Origin: Eutrophocola sp963925675
Lineage (GTDB): Bacteria > Pseudomonadota > Gammaproteobacteria > Pseudomonadales > Pseudohongiellaceae
NCBI GenBank assembly: GCA_963925675.1
Contig: CAWUSW010000025.1
Coordinates: 1-64,000, forward strand
DNA: 64,000 nt
Reading direction: 5' to 3'
Shown: positions 25,035-34,006 of the stretch, piece by piece
How positions within the stretch are numbered: position 1 is the stretch's first letter
How the letters are laid out: every line of letters starts with the position of its first letter
The notes under the pieces: model-generated
Told to the model about the DNA's origin: nothing
Seen by the model: only the letters and a program-made list of their open reading frames with translations
The model's database searches: none
Made by a program: the position numbers and the translations under genes

Positions 25035-25349
25035 ATGAAAATTTTTAAAGTAGCTGTATTAAGCGCCAGTGTTGTGATGATTTCTTCCTGTTCATGGGTA
25101 AAACTGACTTCTGAGGGTGAAAATGTCGCCATTCTCACTGCCGATGAAGTACAAAATTGTACTCGAACTGGCACTACCACTGTCGAGGTGCTTGATCGTG
25201 CGGTGGTCGACAGGAATGAAGACAAGGTCGCCAGGGAACTAAGAATCATGGCGCGTAACCGGGCTGCGGACCGGGGCGATGCAATTGTGCCTACCACAGG
25301 GGTAGTGGATGGCGAGCAAACCTTTGTGATTTATCGTTGCCGGGCTTAA
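25035..25349 (+). CDS. DUF4156-like lipoprotein
   Basis: The 104-residue protein has a lipoprotein signal (VVMISSCSW). The mature part contains two further cysteines (QNCTRTG and YRCRA) that could form a disulfide, and the pattern of DUF4156 proteins (LTADEVQNC, ELRIMARNRAADRGDAIVPT). Related Enterobacteriaceae proteins such as YjeI are uncharacterised. It follows the YceI gene by 43 bases in the same direction and may be cotranscribed. The start has gaggcaaag upstream. Confidence 0.75.
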   Translation: MKIFKVAVLSASVVMISSCSWVKLTSEGENVAILTADEVQNCTRTGTTTVEVLDRAVVDRNEDKVARELRIMARNRAADRGDAIVPTTGVVDGEQTFVIYRCRA

Positions 25350-25490
25350 TCGCTATTGGATGTATTCCTGCTGCTGAATCGAAAAGCGGCAGGAAAGCGA
25401 TAGGAAGAGACCGGGATCAATGGCATTTACTGCTTAACATTGCTGACACACCTCAGCTATCTTAAATTTACATACCATGCCTACCGCGTT

Positions 25491-25519
25491 TTGGTTATGA
25501 TACGCACCAAATATATAAT
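25491..25519 (+). promoter_or_regulatory. predicted sigma-70 promoter of the RNA helicase gene
   Basis: A -35 box TTGGTT and a perfect -10 box TATAAT are separated by 17 bases. The predicted start is near 25526, giving a short leader before the helicase GTG at 25557. It lies in a 207-bp gap with no other gene. Confidence 0.55.
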
Positions 25520-25556
25520 GATCGATTAATTAAATGAGCTGTACGGTAGTACATTT

Positions 25557-26876
25557 GTGACAACTGTGACAATAGAAAGCATCGAACCAAACCCTGCAAC
25601 TGTCGAACCAGACAGTGAGCCAAAAGTTAAGTTTCAAGACTTCGATCTCCCGGAAGAACTGCTTAAAGCAGTAGATGACCTGGGGTTTGAATTCTGCACG
25701 CCTATTCAGGCGCAAAGTCTGAAAGTGACTCTGGAAGGCCATGACGTTACCGGAAAGGCGCAAACCGGCACGGGTAAAACGGCGGCTTTTCTATCCACTA
25801 TTATTAATGACCTGCTAAAAAACCCCATACAAGAAGAACGTTATGTGGGTGAGCCACGTGCGCTGATTATTGCGCCGACAAGAGAGTTGGTAATGCAGAT
25901 TGCCAAGGATGCTGTAGCGCTGACGAAATATGCGAAGCTGAATGTCACTACTTTGGTGGGCGGCATTGACTATCAGAAACAGCAGAGAGAACTTGATAAC
26001 GATTTAGTAGATATCGTTGTGGCAACACCCGGGCGACTACTGGACTTTGTGCGCAACAGAAATATCGATCTGAGCATGGTGGAAATTCTGGTGCTGGATG
26101 AAGCAGATCGTATGTTGGATATGGGATTTATCCCCCAGGTGCGTCAGGTAGTTTCTGCGACACCGAAAAAAGAATTTCGCCAGACTATGTTGTTCAGTGC
26201 CACTTTCACGGACGACATAATGGAGCTTGCCAATCGTTGGGCCGTTGATCCGGTGAAGATTGAGGTGGAATCGCCGCGACTCACCACAGACAATGTGAAC
26301 CAACTGGTTTATCTGGTGACCACTGATCAAAAATATAACTTATTGTATAACCTGATCCAGAGTGAAGAAGGGGAAAGAGTTATAGTCTTTACAAACCGCC
26401 GTGATCAGGCCAGACGACTGGCAGATAATTTACATCGCAATCAAGTGAGCGTGGGTTTGTTATCCGGGGAAGTCAGTCAGCCGAAACGTGTCAGAACTCT
26501 GGAAGAATTCAAGAACGATACCATTCAAGTGTTGGTGGCAACTGATGTAGCAGGCCGCGGCCTGCATATTGATGAGATATCCCATGTGGTGAATTTCAAT
26601 TTACCGGAAGAAGCTGAAGACTACGTACACCGTATTGGTCGAACTGGCAGAGCGGGCTTGCTTGGTACTTCTATCAGTTTCGCTGATGAAGATGAGTCCT
26701 TTCTGTTGCCTGGTATTGAAGAGACTATCGGCATGAAGTTGCCCTGCGAATACCCGTCAGAAGAGTTGCTGGTAAAACCACCGGCGTTTTCCAGACCGTC
26801 AATCTTTAAACCGGAAGGTAAGAAACCCGGTGGCAGGGGTGGTAACAAAAGCGGTGGAAGACCTCACCGCCATTAA
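25557..26876 (+). CDS. rhlB: DEAD-box RNA helicase, RhlB-like
   Basis: The 439-residue helicase has the full DEAD-box motif set: Q motif PIQAQ (about 49-53), Walker A AQTGTGKT (68-75), PTRELVMQ, VGG, TPGR, DEAD, SAT, then RecA-like domain 2 with DVAGRGLHID and HRIGRTGR. The tail is short, basic and glycine-rich (GGRGGNKSGGRPHRH), suiting RNA binding. RhlB partners RNase E in degradosomes, and the assignment to RhlB rather than RhlE rests on overall resemblance to pseudomonad RhlB. The start is GTG (MTTVTIES) without a clear ribosome site, close to a good predicted promoter. Confidence 0.85.
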   Translation: MTTVTIESIEPNPATVEPDSEPKVKFQDFDLPEELLKAVDDLGFEFCTPIQAQSLKVTLEGHDVTGKAQTGTGKTAAFLSTIINDLLKNPIQEERYVGEPRALIIAPTRELVMQIAKDAVALTKYAKLNVTTLVGGIDYQKQQRELDNDLVDIVVATPGRLLDFVRNRNIDLSMVEILVLDEADRMLDMGFIPQVRQVVSATPKKEFRQTMLFSATFTDDIMELANRWAVDPVKIEVESPRLTTDNVNQLVYLVTTDQKYNLLYNLIQSEEGERVIVFTNRRDQARRLADNLHRNQVSVGLLSGEVSQPKRVRTLEEFKNDTIQVLVATDVAGRGLHIDEISHVVNFNLPEEAEDYVHRIGRTGRAGLLGTSISFADEDESFLLPGIEETIGMKLPCEYPSEELLVKPPAFSRPSIFKPEGKKPGGRGGNKSGGRPHRH

Positions 26877-27127
26877 TCTCCCAGACCAGTTCATCTCCTC
26901 AACAGTTTGATAAATATAGGCTTTCTCAAGTCGGCGCGATACGCTTCAACAATTCTTTCCAATTCATGGCTTTGCTATATCACTTTTCCCTGAAGTAAAA
27001 CGCTGGAAAATATTTAAGGTTTCCAGCATTTGAAGTTGAGTCTATTGCAAGGCAAGTAATATATAGCCTGAGTATTTTTAAGTGGTAAAACCCCATTCCC
27101 CTTATAGTGATAGCGATATAAAAGTGC

Positions 27128-27379
27128 TTGATATTATCTATCGATGAAGACGTGACTTTTGAAGCTTTTGCTCACATGCAACAGGGGCAGGTAATTGATC
27201 TTGATAGTGCAATCGCCATTGGGGCAGTCAGTTATGGTATTGAATTTAATCTGCCTTTGGCAGACAGTATTATTTATGCAACAGCACGTAACTGTGATGC
27301 GACTATCTGGACCCAGGATGCAGGTTTGAAAGGCTTAAAAGGCGTAAAGTTTTTCCCGAAATCCAGATCAAAATCATAA
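27128..27379 (+). pseudogene. C-terminal remnant of a VapC-like PIN-domain toxin
   Basis: The 83-residue frame matches the second half of VapC/PIN RNases: helix MQQGQVIDLDSAIAIGA, the conserved LADSIIYATA with catalytic-site Asp, and WTQDAGLKGLKGVKFF. The first half, with the essential N-terminal Asp, is absent, and the frame is closed by a stop nine bases upstream of the possible TTG start. No antitoxin gene is present in the 250 bp between it and rhlB. It is almost certainly a dead fragment. An eight-base hairpin (27002-27027, gctggaaa/tttccagc) lies upstream. Confidence 0.7.
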
Positions 27380-27420
27380 AACGAGACAAAAGGTTTGTTT
27401 TATATCCTGTCTGCCCACAC

Positions 27421-27747
27421 TTATTTCGCCCCGGCATCCTGCAGGATTTTTGCATATTCCCCGGAATTTCTGTGCTCAGAAACTAGCTTTAGAATAGTCT
27501 CGCCAGCCATATTTGGCTCATTGACATTGCGTCCATCTTCTACAAAAAAACCAATGAAGCGTGCAAAGGCATCAGGCACCATGCCGCGATAGGCTTTCTG
27601 CAGGATATGAAAATCCGCAGCTTCGTCCTGTGAAGTATCCAGTTCCAGAAAGGATTTGACCCGCTCATCGCTCCACCATTCATCACGTACGGCAGGTTGG
27701 GTTCTGGCGGCGCCGGTTTTTTTCTCTGCTTTTTTCACGTCATTCAT
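27421..27747 (-). CDS. PA4642-like small protein
   Basis: The 108-residue soluble protein has a charged, disordered N-terminus, then a conserved helical core (WWSDERVKSFLELD, DFHILQKAYRGMVPDAFARF, FFVEDGRNVNEPN, ILKLVSEHR). It matches my memory of the PA4642 family of Pseudomonas, also conserved but uncharacterised, with an ankyrin-like ending. It lies 26 bases downstream of gatB on the same strand and may be cotranscribed with gatCAB. Function unknown. Confidence 0.7.
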   Translation of the reverse strand: MNDVKKAEKKTGAARTQPAVRDEWWSDERVKSFLELDTSQDEAADFHILQKAYRGMVPDAFARFIGFFVEDGRNVNEPNMAGETILKLVSEHRNSGEYAKILQDAGAK

Positions 27748-27773
27748 AATTATCTGATTATTCCTAAAATATA

Positions 27774-29207
27774 TTATTGGCTAAGTTTTTCTTTCAGCAT
27801 TTTATTGACCTGCCCCGGGTTGGCTTTTCCCTGTGAGGCCTTCATGATCTGACCCACAAAGAAGCCGATAACCTGCTCTTTGCCTTCCTTGAACTGCTGC
27901 ACCTGATCAGGATTCGCGGCAATAACGTCATCCACCATTTTTTCAATGGCGCCGGTATCGGTAACCTGTTTCAGTCCTTTGCTTTCAATAATGCTATCAG
28001 CATCGCCTTCGCCGGCAAGCATGGCTTCAAAGACGGTTTTGGCAATCTTTGAGGAAATTGTATTGTCGGTGATGCGTTTGATCAGACCGCCCAGTATTTC
28101 GGCCGTTACAATACAGTTCGCGATGGAAATTTCTTCCTTGTTCAGGTAAGCCTGCAGGTCGCCCATTACCCAGTTGGCTGATAATTTGGCATCCTCGCAG
28201 GCGTCAACCACTGCTTCGAAATAATTGGCGGATGCCAGATCACTGGACAGCACCATGGCATCATACTTACTAAGACCATACTGATCCTGGAAACGTTGTT
28301 TTTTTACATCCGGTAATTCAGGCAAGGTGGCGCGCACAGTTTCGATATAGGCATCATCAATAACTATTGGCAGAAGATCTGGTTCTGGAAAATAGCGGTA
28401 ATCGTTAGCGACTTCCTTGCTGCGCATTGAACGGGTTTCATGTTTGTCAGCATCATACAGGCGGGTTTCCTGTTCGATTTTTCCGCCATCTTCAATGATG
28501 TCTATTTGCCGTTGTACTTCGATGTTGATGGCTTTTTCTACAAAACGGAAAGAGTTGATATTCTTTATTTCGGTGCGGTTTCCCAGTTCAGTAGTGCCTT
28601 TGGGGCGCACCGAGACATTGGCATCACAACGCATTGAACCCTGAGACATCTCGCCATCTGAAATGTCCAGATAAAGAATAATGGAATGCAGTTTTTTCAG
28701 ATAAGCGACCGCTTCCTTGGCATTTCTCATATCCGGTTCTGAAACGATTTCCAGTAAAGGGGTGCCGGCACGGTTCAGGTCAATGCCGGATTTACCATGA
28801 AAATCTTCATGTAATGACTTACCGGCATCTTCTTCCATATGCGCGCGAGTAACGCCGATAGTTCTTTGCGAGCCGTCTTCCATATTAATCACCAACTCGC
28901 CTTTACCCACGATAGGGAAGTCCAGCTGTGATGTTTGATAGCCTTTGGGTAAGTCAGGATAAAAATAGTTTTTGCGGTCAAAGACAGATTTTTTGCCAAT
29001 TTCAGCACCGATGGACAGGCCAAATTTAACCGCCATGCGCAGAGCCTCCGTATTTAACACGGGAAGAGTGCCTGGCATGGCAAGATCGTAAATGCTCGCC
29101 TGAGTGTTGGGCTGCGCACCGTATTCGGTGCTGGTGCCGGAAAATAACTTGGAGGCCGTGGACAACTGCACATGCACTTCCAGACCAATAACTGTTTCCC
29201 ATTCCAT
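27774..29207 (-). CDS. gatB: Asp/Glu-tRNA amidotransferase subunit B
   Basis: The 477-residue subunit phosphorylates Glu-tRNA(Gln) or Asp-tRNA(Asn) and accepts ammonia from GatA to form the amide. Conserved parts are EWETVIGLEVHVQL at the N-terminus, SGIDLNRAGTPLLEIVSEPD, GSMRCDANVSVRP, RYFPEPDLLP, and the C-terminal tRNA-binding Yqey-like domain ending GQVNKMLKEKL. Its length is normal. It is third in gatC-gatA-gatB, 50 bases after gatA, so this organism can form Gln-tRNA or Asn-tRNA by the indirect route. Confidence 0.97.
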   Translation of the reverse strand: MEWETVIGLEVHVQLSTASKLFSGTSTEYGAQPNTQASIYDLAMPGTLPVLNTEALRMAVKFGLSIGAEIGKKSVFDRKNYFYPDLPKGYQTSQLDFPIVGKGELVINMEDGSQRTIGVTRAHMEEDAGKSLHEDFHGKSGIDLNRAGTPLLEIVSEPDMRNAKEAVAYLKKLHSIILYLDISDGEMSQGSMRCDANVSVRPKGTTELGNRTEIKNINSFRFVEKAINIEVQRQIDIIEDGGKIEQETRLYDADKHETRSMRSKEVANDYRYFPEPDLLPIVIDDAYIETVRATLPELPDVKKQRFQDQYGLSKYDAMVLSSDLASANYFEAVVDACEDAKLSANWVMGDLQAYLNKEEISIANCIVTAEILGGLIKRITDNTISSKIAKTVFEAMLAGEGDADSIIESKGLKQVTDTGAIEKMVDDVIAANPDQVQQFKEGKEQVIGFFVGQIMKASQGKANPGQVNKMLKEKLSQ

Positions 29208-29257
29208 CTGAATTCTCTTTTACCTTTTAATGATTAATTACGCTGCCAAACCGACTG

Positions 29258-30703
29258 CTAGACTGGTGATTTTTCATGCCAGTCAGTAGCTTGCTGAAAT
29301 TTGTGTGCCACATTTAATAATTGTGACTCGGCGAAATCCTTACCAACAATTTGCAGACCAATGGGTAAGCCATTCAATAGTCCGGCTGGTATTGAAATGC
29401 CGGGTAAGCCAGCAAGATTGACAGCAATGGTGTAGATGTCTTCAAGATACATGGTCACCGGATCGTCATTTTTGGAGCCGATGGCAAACGCTGTGTGCGG
29501 GGAGGTGGGTCCCATGATGACATCGACTTCCTGAAAAGCTTTTTCAAAATCATTTTTGATTAAACGGCGAATTTTTTGTGCCTTGATGTAATAGGCATCG
29601 TAATAGCCGGCAGAAAGAGCGTAAGTGCCTACCATGATGCGGCGTTTCACTTCAGTACCAAAGCCTTCGCTGCGCGTACGTTTATACATGTCCTCTAGGT
29701 TTGCCGGGTTCTCACAGCGGTAACCATAACGCACGCCATCGTAGCGAGATAAATTTGCAGATGCTTCAGCCGGCGCGATGACGTAGTAGGCAGAGACCGA
29801 CAGGTGGCTGTTTGGCAGGCTGATTTCTTTTACTGTAGCGCCGAGTTTTTCAAATTCCGCAACGGCGTCTCGTATGCATTGTTCTGCAGTGGCATCCAGG
29901 CCTTCAGAAAAATGCTGAACCGGGAGGCCGATTTTTAGACCGGTAAGTGGTTTGTCGATATCGGCAGTATAATCTTCAACAGGTCTGTCACTACTGGTGG
30001 AATCTTTTGGGTCAACACCGGCCATTACATTCAGCATCATGGCAGCGTCTTCAGCAGTTTGTGTCATGGTGCCTGCCTGATCAAGACTTGAGGCAAAAGC
30101 TACCATACCCCAGCGTGAGACGCGGCCGTAAGTTGGTTTTAAACCGGTTATTCCGGTAAAAGAGGCGGGTTGGCGAATTGAGCCGCCGGTGTCTGTGGCT
30201 GTTGCGCCTGCGCATAACCTTCCGGAAACAGCAGCTGCAGAGCCGCCGGAAGATCCGCCGGGAACCAGCTCACGATTCCAGGGGTTTCTTACCGGTCCGT
30301 AGAAACTGGTTTCGTTTGAAGAGCCCATGGCAAATTCATCCATATTGGTTTTACCCAAGGTGACAGTGCCGGCGTTAATAAAGTTTTCTACGACAGTGGC
30401 GTTGTAAGGTGCTATGAAATTATCCAGCATTTTAGAGCCGCACGAAGTACGAATGCCTTGTGTACAGAACAAATCTTTATGGGCAATAGGAACACCGGTC
30501 AGCGGGCCAGCATTTCCCTGGCTTCTGGTTTCATCTGCCGCTTGTGCCTGTGACAGTGCTAATTCATCGCACACTGTGATGTAGGCGTTAAGGTCGCCAT
30601 TTTGTTTGGCGATTTCCTGTAAATATTCCTGTGTTAGTTCAACACTGGAAAATTCGCCGGAGCCTAGTGCCCTGGATATTTGTGCCAGGCCTAAATTAAT
30701 CAT
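29258..30703 (-). CDS. gatA: Asp/Glu-tRNA amidotransferase subunit A
   Basis: The 481-residue amidase hydrolyses glutamine and channels ammonia to GatB. The Ser-cisSer-Lys triad is visible: Lys76 in VPIAHKD, Ser151 in GGSSGGSAAAV and the nucleophile Ser175 in DTGGSIRQPA. Family motifs GKTNMDEFAMGSS and LKPTYGRVSRWGM are intact. It follows gatC with a 110-bp gap that contains a seven-base hairpin (ctgttca/tgaacag). It acts in the cytoplasm as part of the GatCAB complex. Confidence 0.97.
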   Translation of the reverse strand: MINLGLAQISRALGSGEFSSVELTQEYLQEIAKQNGDLNAYITVCDELALSQAQAADETRSQGNAGPLTGVPIAHKDLFCTQGIRTSCGSKMLDNFIAPYNATVVENFINAGTVTLGKTNMDEFAMGSSNETSFYGPVRNPWNRELVPGGSSGGSAAAVSGRLCAGATATDTGGSIRQPASFTGITGLKPTYGRVSRWGMVAFASSLDQAGTMTQTAEDAAMMLNVMAGVDPKDSTSSDRPVEDYTADIDKPLTGLKIGLPVQHFSEGLDATAEQCIRDAVAEFEKLGATVKEISLPNSHLSVSAYYVIAPAEASANLSRYDGVRYGYRCENPANLEDMYKRTRSEGFGTEVKRRIMVGTYALSAGYYDAYYIKAQKIRRLIKNDFEKAFQEVDVIMGPTSPHTAFAIGSKNDDPVTMYLEDIYTIAVNLAGLPGISIPAGLLNGLPIGLQIVGKDFAESQLLNVAHKFQQATDWHEKSPV

Positions 30704-30813
30704 TTTTACAGATCCTGATGCAAAGTCTGTTCATGCAGTAATTTGTGAACAGCTGTTTTTGTAGTTAAGCGGGTTTGAAAATATTGGTGTCAGACTGATT
30801 CTGCTAGCAGAAA

Positions 30814-31101
30814 TCATTCAATGACTTTCGGTACCAGATACAGACCGTCTTCGGTTTCCGGTGCAATTTTCTGCAATTCATCCCGTTGATTACTTTCTGT
30901 TACCACGTCTTCTCGCAGGCGTTGAACAGCATCAAAGGCATGGGCCAAAGGCTCTACATTGTCAGTGTCGACAGATTGCATCTGATCGATAAGGCTCAAA
31001 ATGTTCGAAATACTGCCTGCGGCTTCCTGTTTTTCCTCATCGGTAAGATGAAGGCGGGCAAGATGGGCAATATTTTCCACATCGCCTAGTTCAATTGACA
31101 T
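30814..31101 (-). CDS. gatC: Asp/Glu-tRNA amidotransferase subunit C
   Basis: GatC is the small belt subunit that stabilises GatA and GatB. The 95-residue product shows VENIAHLARLHLTDEE, ILSLIDQMQSVDTDNVEPLAHAFD and the final DGLYLVPKVIE. I start it at the ATG at 31101, seven bases after ggag, instead of the TTG at 31113. It is first in the operon and divergent from mreB across 240 bp that must hold promoters for both directions, although no strong boxes are evident. Confidence 0.94.
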   Translation of the reverse strand: MSIELGDVENIAHLARLHLTDEEKQEAAGSISNILSLIDQMQSVDTDNVEPLAHAFDAVQRLREDVVTESNQRDELQKIAPETEDGLYLVPKVIE

Positions 31102-31341
31102 GTCAGACTCCAAAATTTAATAAGGGCAAAATCCGGGTAACAAGGTGATCTAAATCTGACAAATCAGATTTAATTCTTGCTCTAAGTAGTTGTGATTGCT
31201 AGAGTTGCCCGAGCTGAATCCGGTGATTATACTGGAATAATAACTAATAGAGCCAATCCCTCCACACAATTATTTAATTGCTGAATTATGCGCATAACTA
31301 ATTGAAAAATAATAGAAAATAAATAGAGGTTTTCTAAAGCA

Positions 31342-32379
31342 ATGTTGAAGAAATTACGCGGTATGTTTTCCAACGATTTGTCGATCGATTTGGGAACTGC
31401 GAATACCCTGATTTATGTCCGTGACCAGGGGATCGTGCTGAACGAACCTTCAGTAGTTTCAATCCGCATCCACAACGGTCAGAAAACGGTCACCGCTGTA
31501 GGATCTGATGCAAAACGCATGTTAGGAAGAACCCCGGGCAACATTACTGCAATCCGTCCTTTAAAAGATGGGGTTATTGCGGATTTCCAAGTGACTGAGA
31601 AAATGTTGCAGCATTTTATTCATAAAGTTCATGAGAACAGTTTTATCAGGCCAAGCCCACGAGTATTGGTTTGTGTCCCTTGTAAATCCACACAGGTTGA
31701 ACGTCGTGCAATTCGCGAATCTGTCATGAGTGCCGGTGCACGTGAAGTGCGTCTCATTGAAGAACCCATGGCTGCCGCCATTGGTGCAGGACTGCCAGTT
31801 GATCAGGCCAGTGGTTCCATGGTGGTAGATATTGGTGGTGGAACCACAGAAATTGCCATTATTTCTTTAAATGGTGTTGTGTATTCAGAATCTGTCCGTG
31901 TTGGTGGCGATCGTTTTGATGAAGCTATCACTACCCATGTGCGTCGTAATTATGGCAGCCTGATTGGTGATGCCACTGCTGAACGCATCAAGAAGGAAAT
32001 TGGTTGTGCCTTCCATAGTGACGAAATTCGCGAAATAGATGTGCGTGGTCGTAATCTGGCAGAAGGGGTGCCGCGCAGTTTTACTCTTAACAGTGATGAA
32101 ATTCTGGAAGCCCTTCAGGAACCTTTGTCCTCAATTGTTCAGGCGGTTAAAAGCGCCCTGGAACAATCTCCTCCTGAACTGGCATCTGATATTGCAGAAA
32201 GCGGGCTGGTACTCACTGGTGGTGGAGCCTTGCTGAGAGATCTGGACAAGCTGCTTAGTGAAGAAACAGGCTTGCCGGTAATCGTAGCAGATGACCCTTT
32301 GACCTGTGTTGCCAGAGGTGGCGGCAGGGCCATGGAACTCATGGATGCCCATGATCTTGATTTGTTAACGCTGGAATAA
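31342..32379 (+). CDS. mreB: rod-shape-determining actin-like protein MreB
   Basis: The 345-residue actin homologue polymerises under the inner membrane to guide elongation of the side wall. Conserved nucleotide-binding motifs are LSIDLGTANTLIY near the N-terminus, VVDIGGGTTEIA and LTGGGALL. The amphipathic N-terminus MLKKLRGMFSN suits membrane binding. It heads mreBCD and is followed by a repeat-rich 178-bp gap before mreC. Presence of the full mreBCD set indicates a rod-shaped cell. Confidence 0.97.
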   Translation: MLKKLRGMFSNDLSIDLGTANTLIYVRDQGIVLNEPSVVSIRIHNGQKTVTAVGSDAKRMLGRTPGNITAIRPLKDGVIADFQVTEKMLQHFIHKVHENSFIRPSPRVLVCVPCKSTQVERRAIRESVMSAGAREVRLIEEPMAAAIGAGLPVDQASGSMVVDIGGGTTEIAIISLNGVVYSESVRVGGDRFDEAITTHVRRNYGSLIGDATAERIKKEIGCAFHSDEIREIDVRGRNLAEGVPRSFTLNSDEILEALQEPLSSIVQAVKSALEQSPPELASDIAESGLVLTGGGALLRDLDKLLSEETGLPVIVADDPLTCVARGGGRAMELMDAHDLDLLTLE

Positions 32380-32432
32380 AATAATTTAACAGTATTAGAC
32401 CGGGGGTCGAACTGCGATCTTCGCTTGAGTCG

Positions 32433-32513
32433 GATAAAAGATAAAGGATAAAAGATAAAGGCGGTATTGTTCCGGCTTAACCGCACTTTATTACCTTTAT
32501 TACCTTTATTACC
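32433..32513. repeat. heptanucleotide array GATAAAA/GATAAAG x4 plus nonanucleotide array
   Basis: Four seven-base units (gataaaa, gataaag, gataaaa, gataaag) span 32433-32460. Three perfect copies of tttattacc follow at 32487-32513; their complement ggtaataaa looks like a GATAAAG relative on the other strand. The region lies between mreB and mreC and ends about 30 bases before the mreC ribosome site. Confidence 0.85.
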
Positions 32514-32557
32514 TTTATCCTCAATCTTTCATCTGTTGGTAAGTAGAGGTTCGGTAA

Positions 32558-33376
32558 ATTAAATCTCTATTCGTACAAAGCACTTCTCAAGGTTACCGAT
32601 TACTCGGTCTTGCTCTGCTGTCCATGATAATGATGCTTGCGGACAGTCGCTTCAGTTATCTCTCCAAAGTGCGTTTCTATGCTTCCTATCTTGTTACGCC
32701 ATTACATTTTCTGGCTGATACCCCGCGATCCATTTCAGATTCAGTGAGTAACAACTTCCAAAGTCGTAGTTACCTGATTTCGGAAAACCAGCGCTTTAAG
32801 GAGCAGCTGTTGATGCAGCAGTTCCAGTTGCAGAAACTTGAGCATCTGAAAGCAGAGAATATGCGCCTGAACGAACTGCTCAATGCCTCAAGCATAGTCG
32901 ATGAACGTGTGGTTCAGGCTCAGCTCACCGGTGAATCCCCTGACCCGTTTACCAAACGCGTTCTCATTAACAAGGGTAGCCTAGAAGATGTTTATATCGG
33001 CCAGCCTGTAATCGATGCTTTTGGTCTAATGGGGCAGATAGTGGATGTGGAGCCTTACGACAGTTGGGTGTTGTTAATCACTGATCCCCAGCATTCGACA
33101 CCCGTTCAAATAAACCGCAATGGTAATCGAGCCATTGCAACGGGCACCCAGGACTCCCTGCAGCGCCTGGAGTTAAATAATATTTCCGACACTTTTGATG
33201 TGATAGTGGGAGATGTCCTTGTTACCTCAGGGTTTGGCGGACGTTTTCCGGCAGGCTATCCGGTAGGTGTGGTGAGCAGTGTGTTGCATGATCCCGGCGA
33301 ACCTTTTGCCACAGTAATTGTTGAGCCAACCGCGCAGCTTGATCGCAGTCGTAACGTATTGTTGTTGTTCAAATAA
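32558..33376 (+). CDS. mreC: rod-shape-determining protein MreC, AUU start
   Basis: MreC links MreB to the periplasmic elongation complex. The 250-residue frame beginning at the first ATG (32624) cuts off half of the membrane anchor. Reading upstream in the same frame restores KSLFVQSTSQGYRLLGLALL, the expected cytoplasmic tail plus membrane helix. The only codon between that sequence and an in-frame TAA is ATT at 32558. It sits eight bases after agaggt, an excellent ribosome site. The gene therefore probably starts at AUU, giving 272 residues. A coiled coil (about 65-100) and the beta-rich MreC domain follow. Confidence 0.9.
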   Translation: MKSLFVQSTSQGYRLLGLALLSMIMMLADSRFSYLSKVRFYASYLVTPLHFLADTPRSISDSVSNNFQSRSYLISENQRFKEQLLMQQFQLQKLEHLKAENMRLNELLNASSIVDERVVQAQLTGESPDPFTKRVLINKGSLEDVYIGQPVIDAFGLMGQIVDVEPYDSWVLLITDPQHSTPVQINRNGNRAIATGTQDSLQRLELNNISDTFDVIVGDVLVTSGFGGRFPAGYPVGVVSSVLHDPGEPFATVIVEPTAQLDRSRNVLLLFK

Positions 33377-33412
33377 ATGCTCAACTCTGAATTTAAATTA
33401 AGGCATTAGGGC

Positions 33413-33910
33413 ATGGCACAAAAATTCAACAAGCATCATGGTGGCTGGGTAATCACAGCGACCTTTGTGCTGGCGGCCTTGTTTACGGTGCTGCCTTTGC
33501 CAGAATGGCTGGAAGCCTATCGCCCCGAATGGGTGGCCCTGGTAGTTATTTACTGGGTGATCGCCTTACCTCACAGACTAGGGCTATTTACTGCCTGGAT
33601 GGTCGGCTTTTTTGTTGATGTTCTGGAAGGTTCATTACTGGGACTCAATGCGCTCGCTCTGGCACTGGTCGCTTATCTTGCCTTGAGTCTCTACCAGCGG
33701 ATGCGCATGTTCACTGCAATCCAGCAAAGCAGCACCATTTTGATTCTGGTGGGTATACACCAGCTCCTGTCTTTCTGGGTACTGACAGCCAATAGCCAGA
33801 ACACAGCGCCGAATCTCATATTCATGATTTCAGCACTATCCAGCGCCATTATCTGGCCATTTATATTCTTCGGCCTGCGTTATATCCGACGAACATTTAA
33901 TGTTGTCTGA
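33413..33910 (+). CDS. mreD: rod-shape-determining protein MreD
   Basis: The 165-residue inner-membrane protein has about five hydrophobic segments, including VITATFVLAALFTVLPL, WVALVVIYWVIAL, FTAWMVGFFVDVLEGSLLG and a C-terminal SSAIIWPFIFFGLRY. FVDVLEGSLLGLNAL is typical of MreD. It works with MreC in the elongasome. It follows mreC by 36 bases. No further gene of the rod complex (mrdA, mrdB) or Maf is adjacent. Confidence 0.93.
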   Translation: MAQKFNKHHGGWVITATFVLAALFTVLPLPEWLEAYRPEWVALVVIYWVIALPHRLGLFTAWMVGFFVDVLEGSLLGLNALALALVAYLALSLYQRMRMFTAIQQSSTILILVGIHQLLSFWVLTANSQNTAPNLIFMISALSSAIIWPFIFFGLRYIRRTFNVV

Positions 33911-34006
33911 ATTCAGGCCAGCTTGCTGTGGCAAAAGTCGCTCGGACCTCTATATAATCCCCTGATAATCATTTAATACGACGGCAAAGTCGCTAGGGGA
34001 TGGGAA

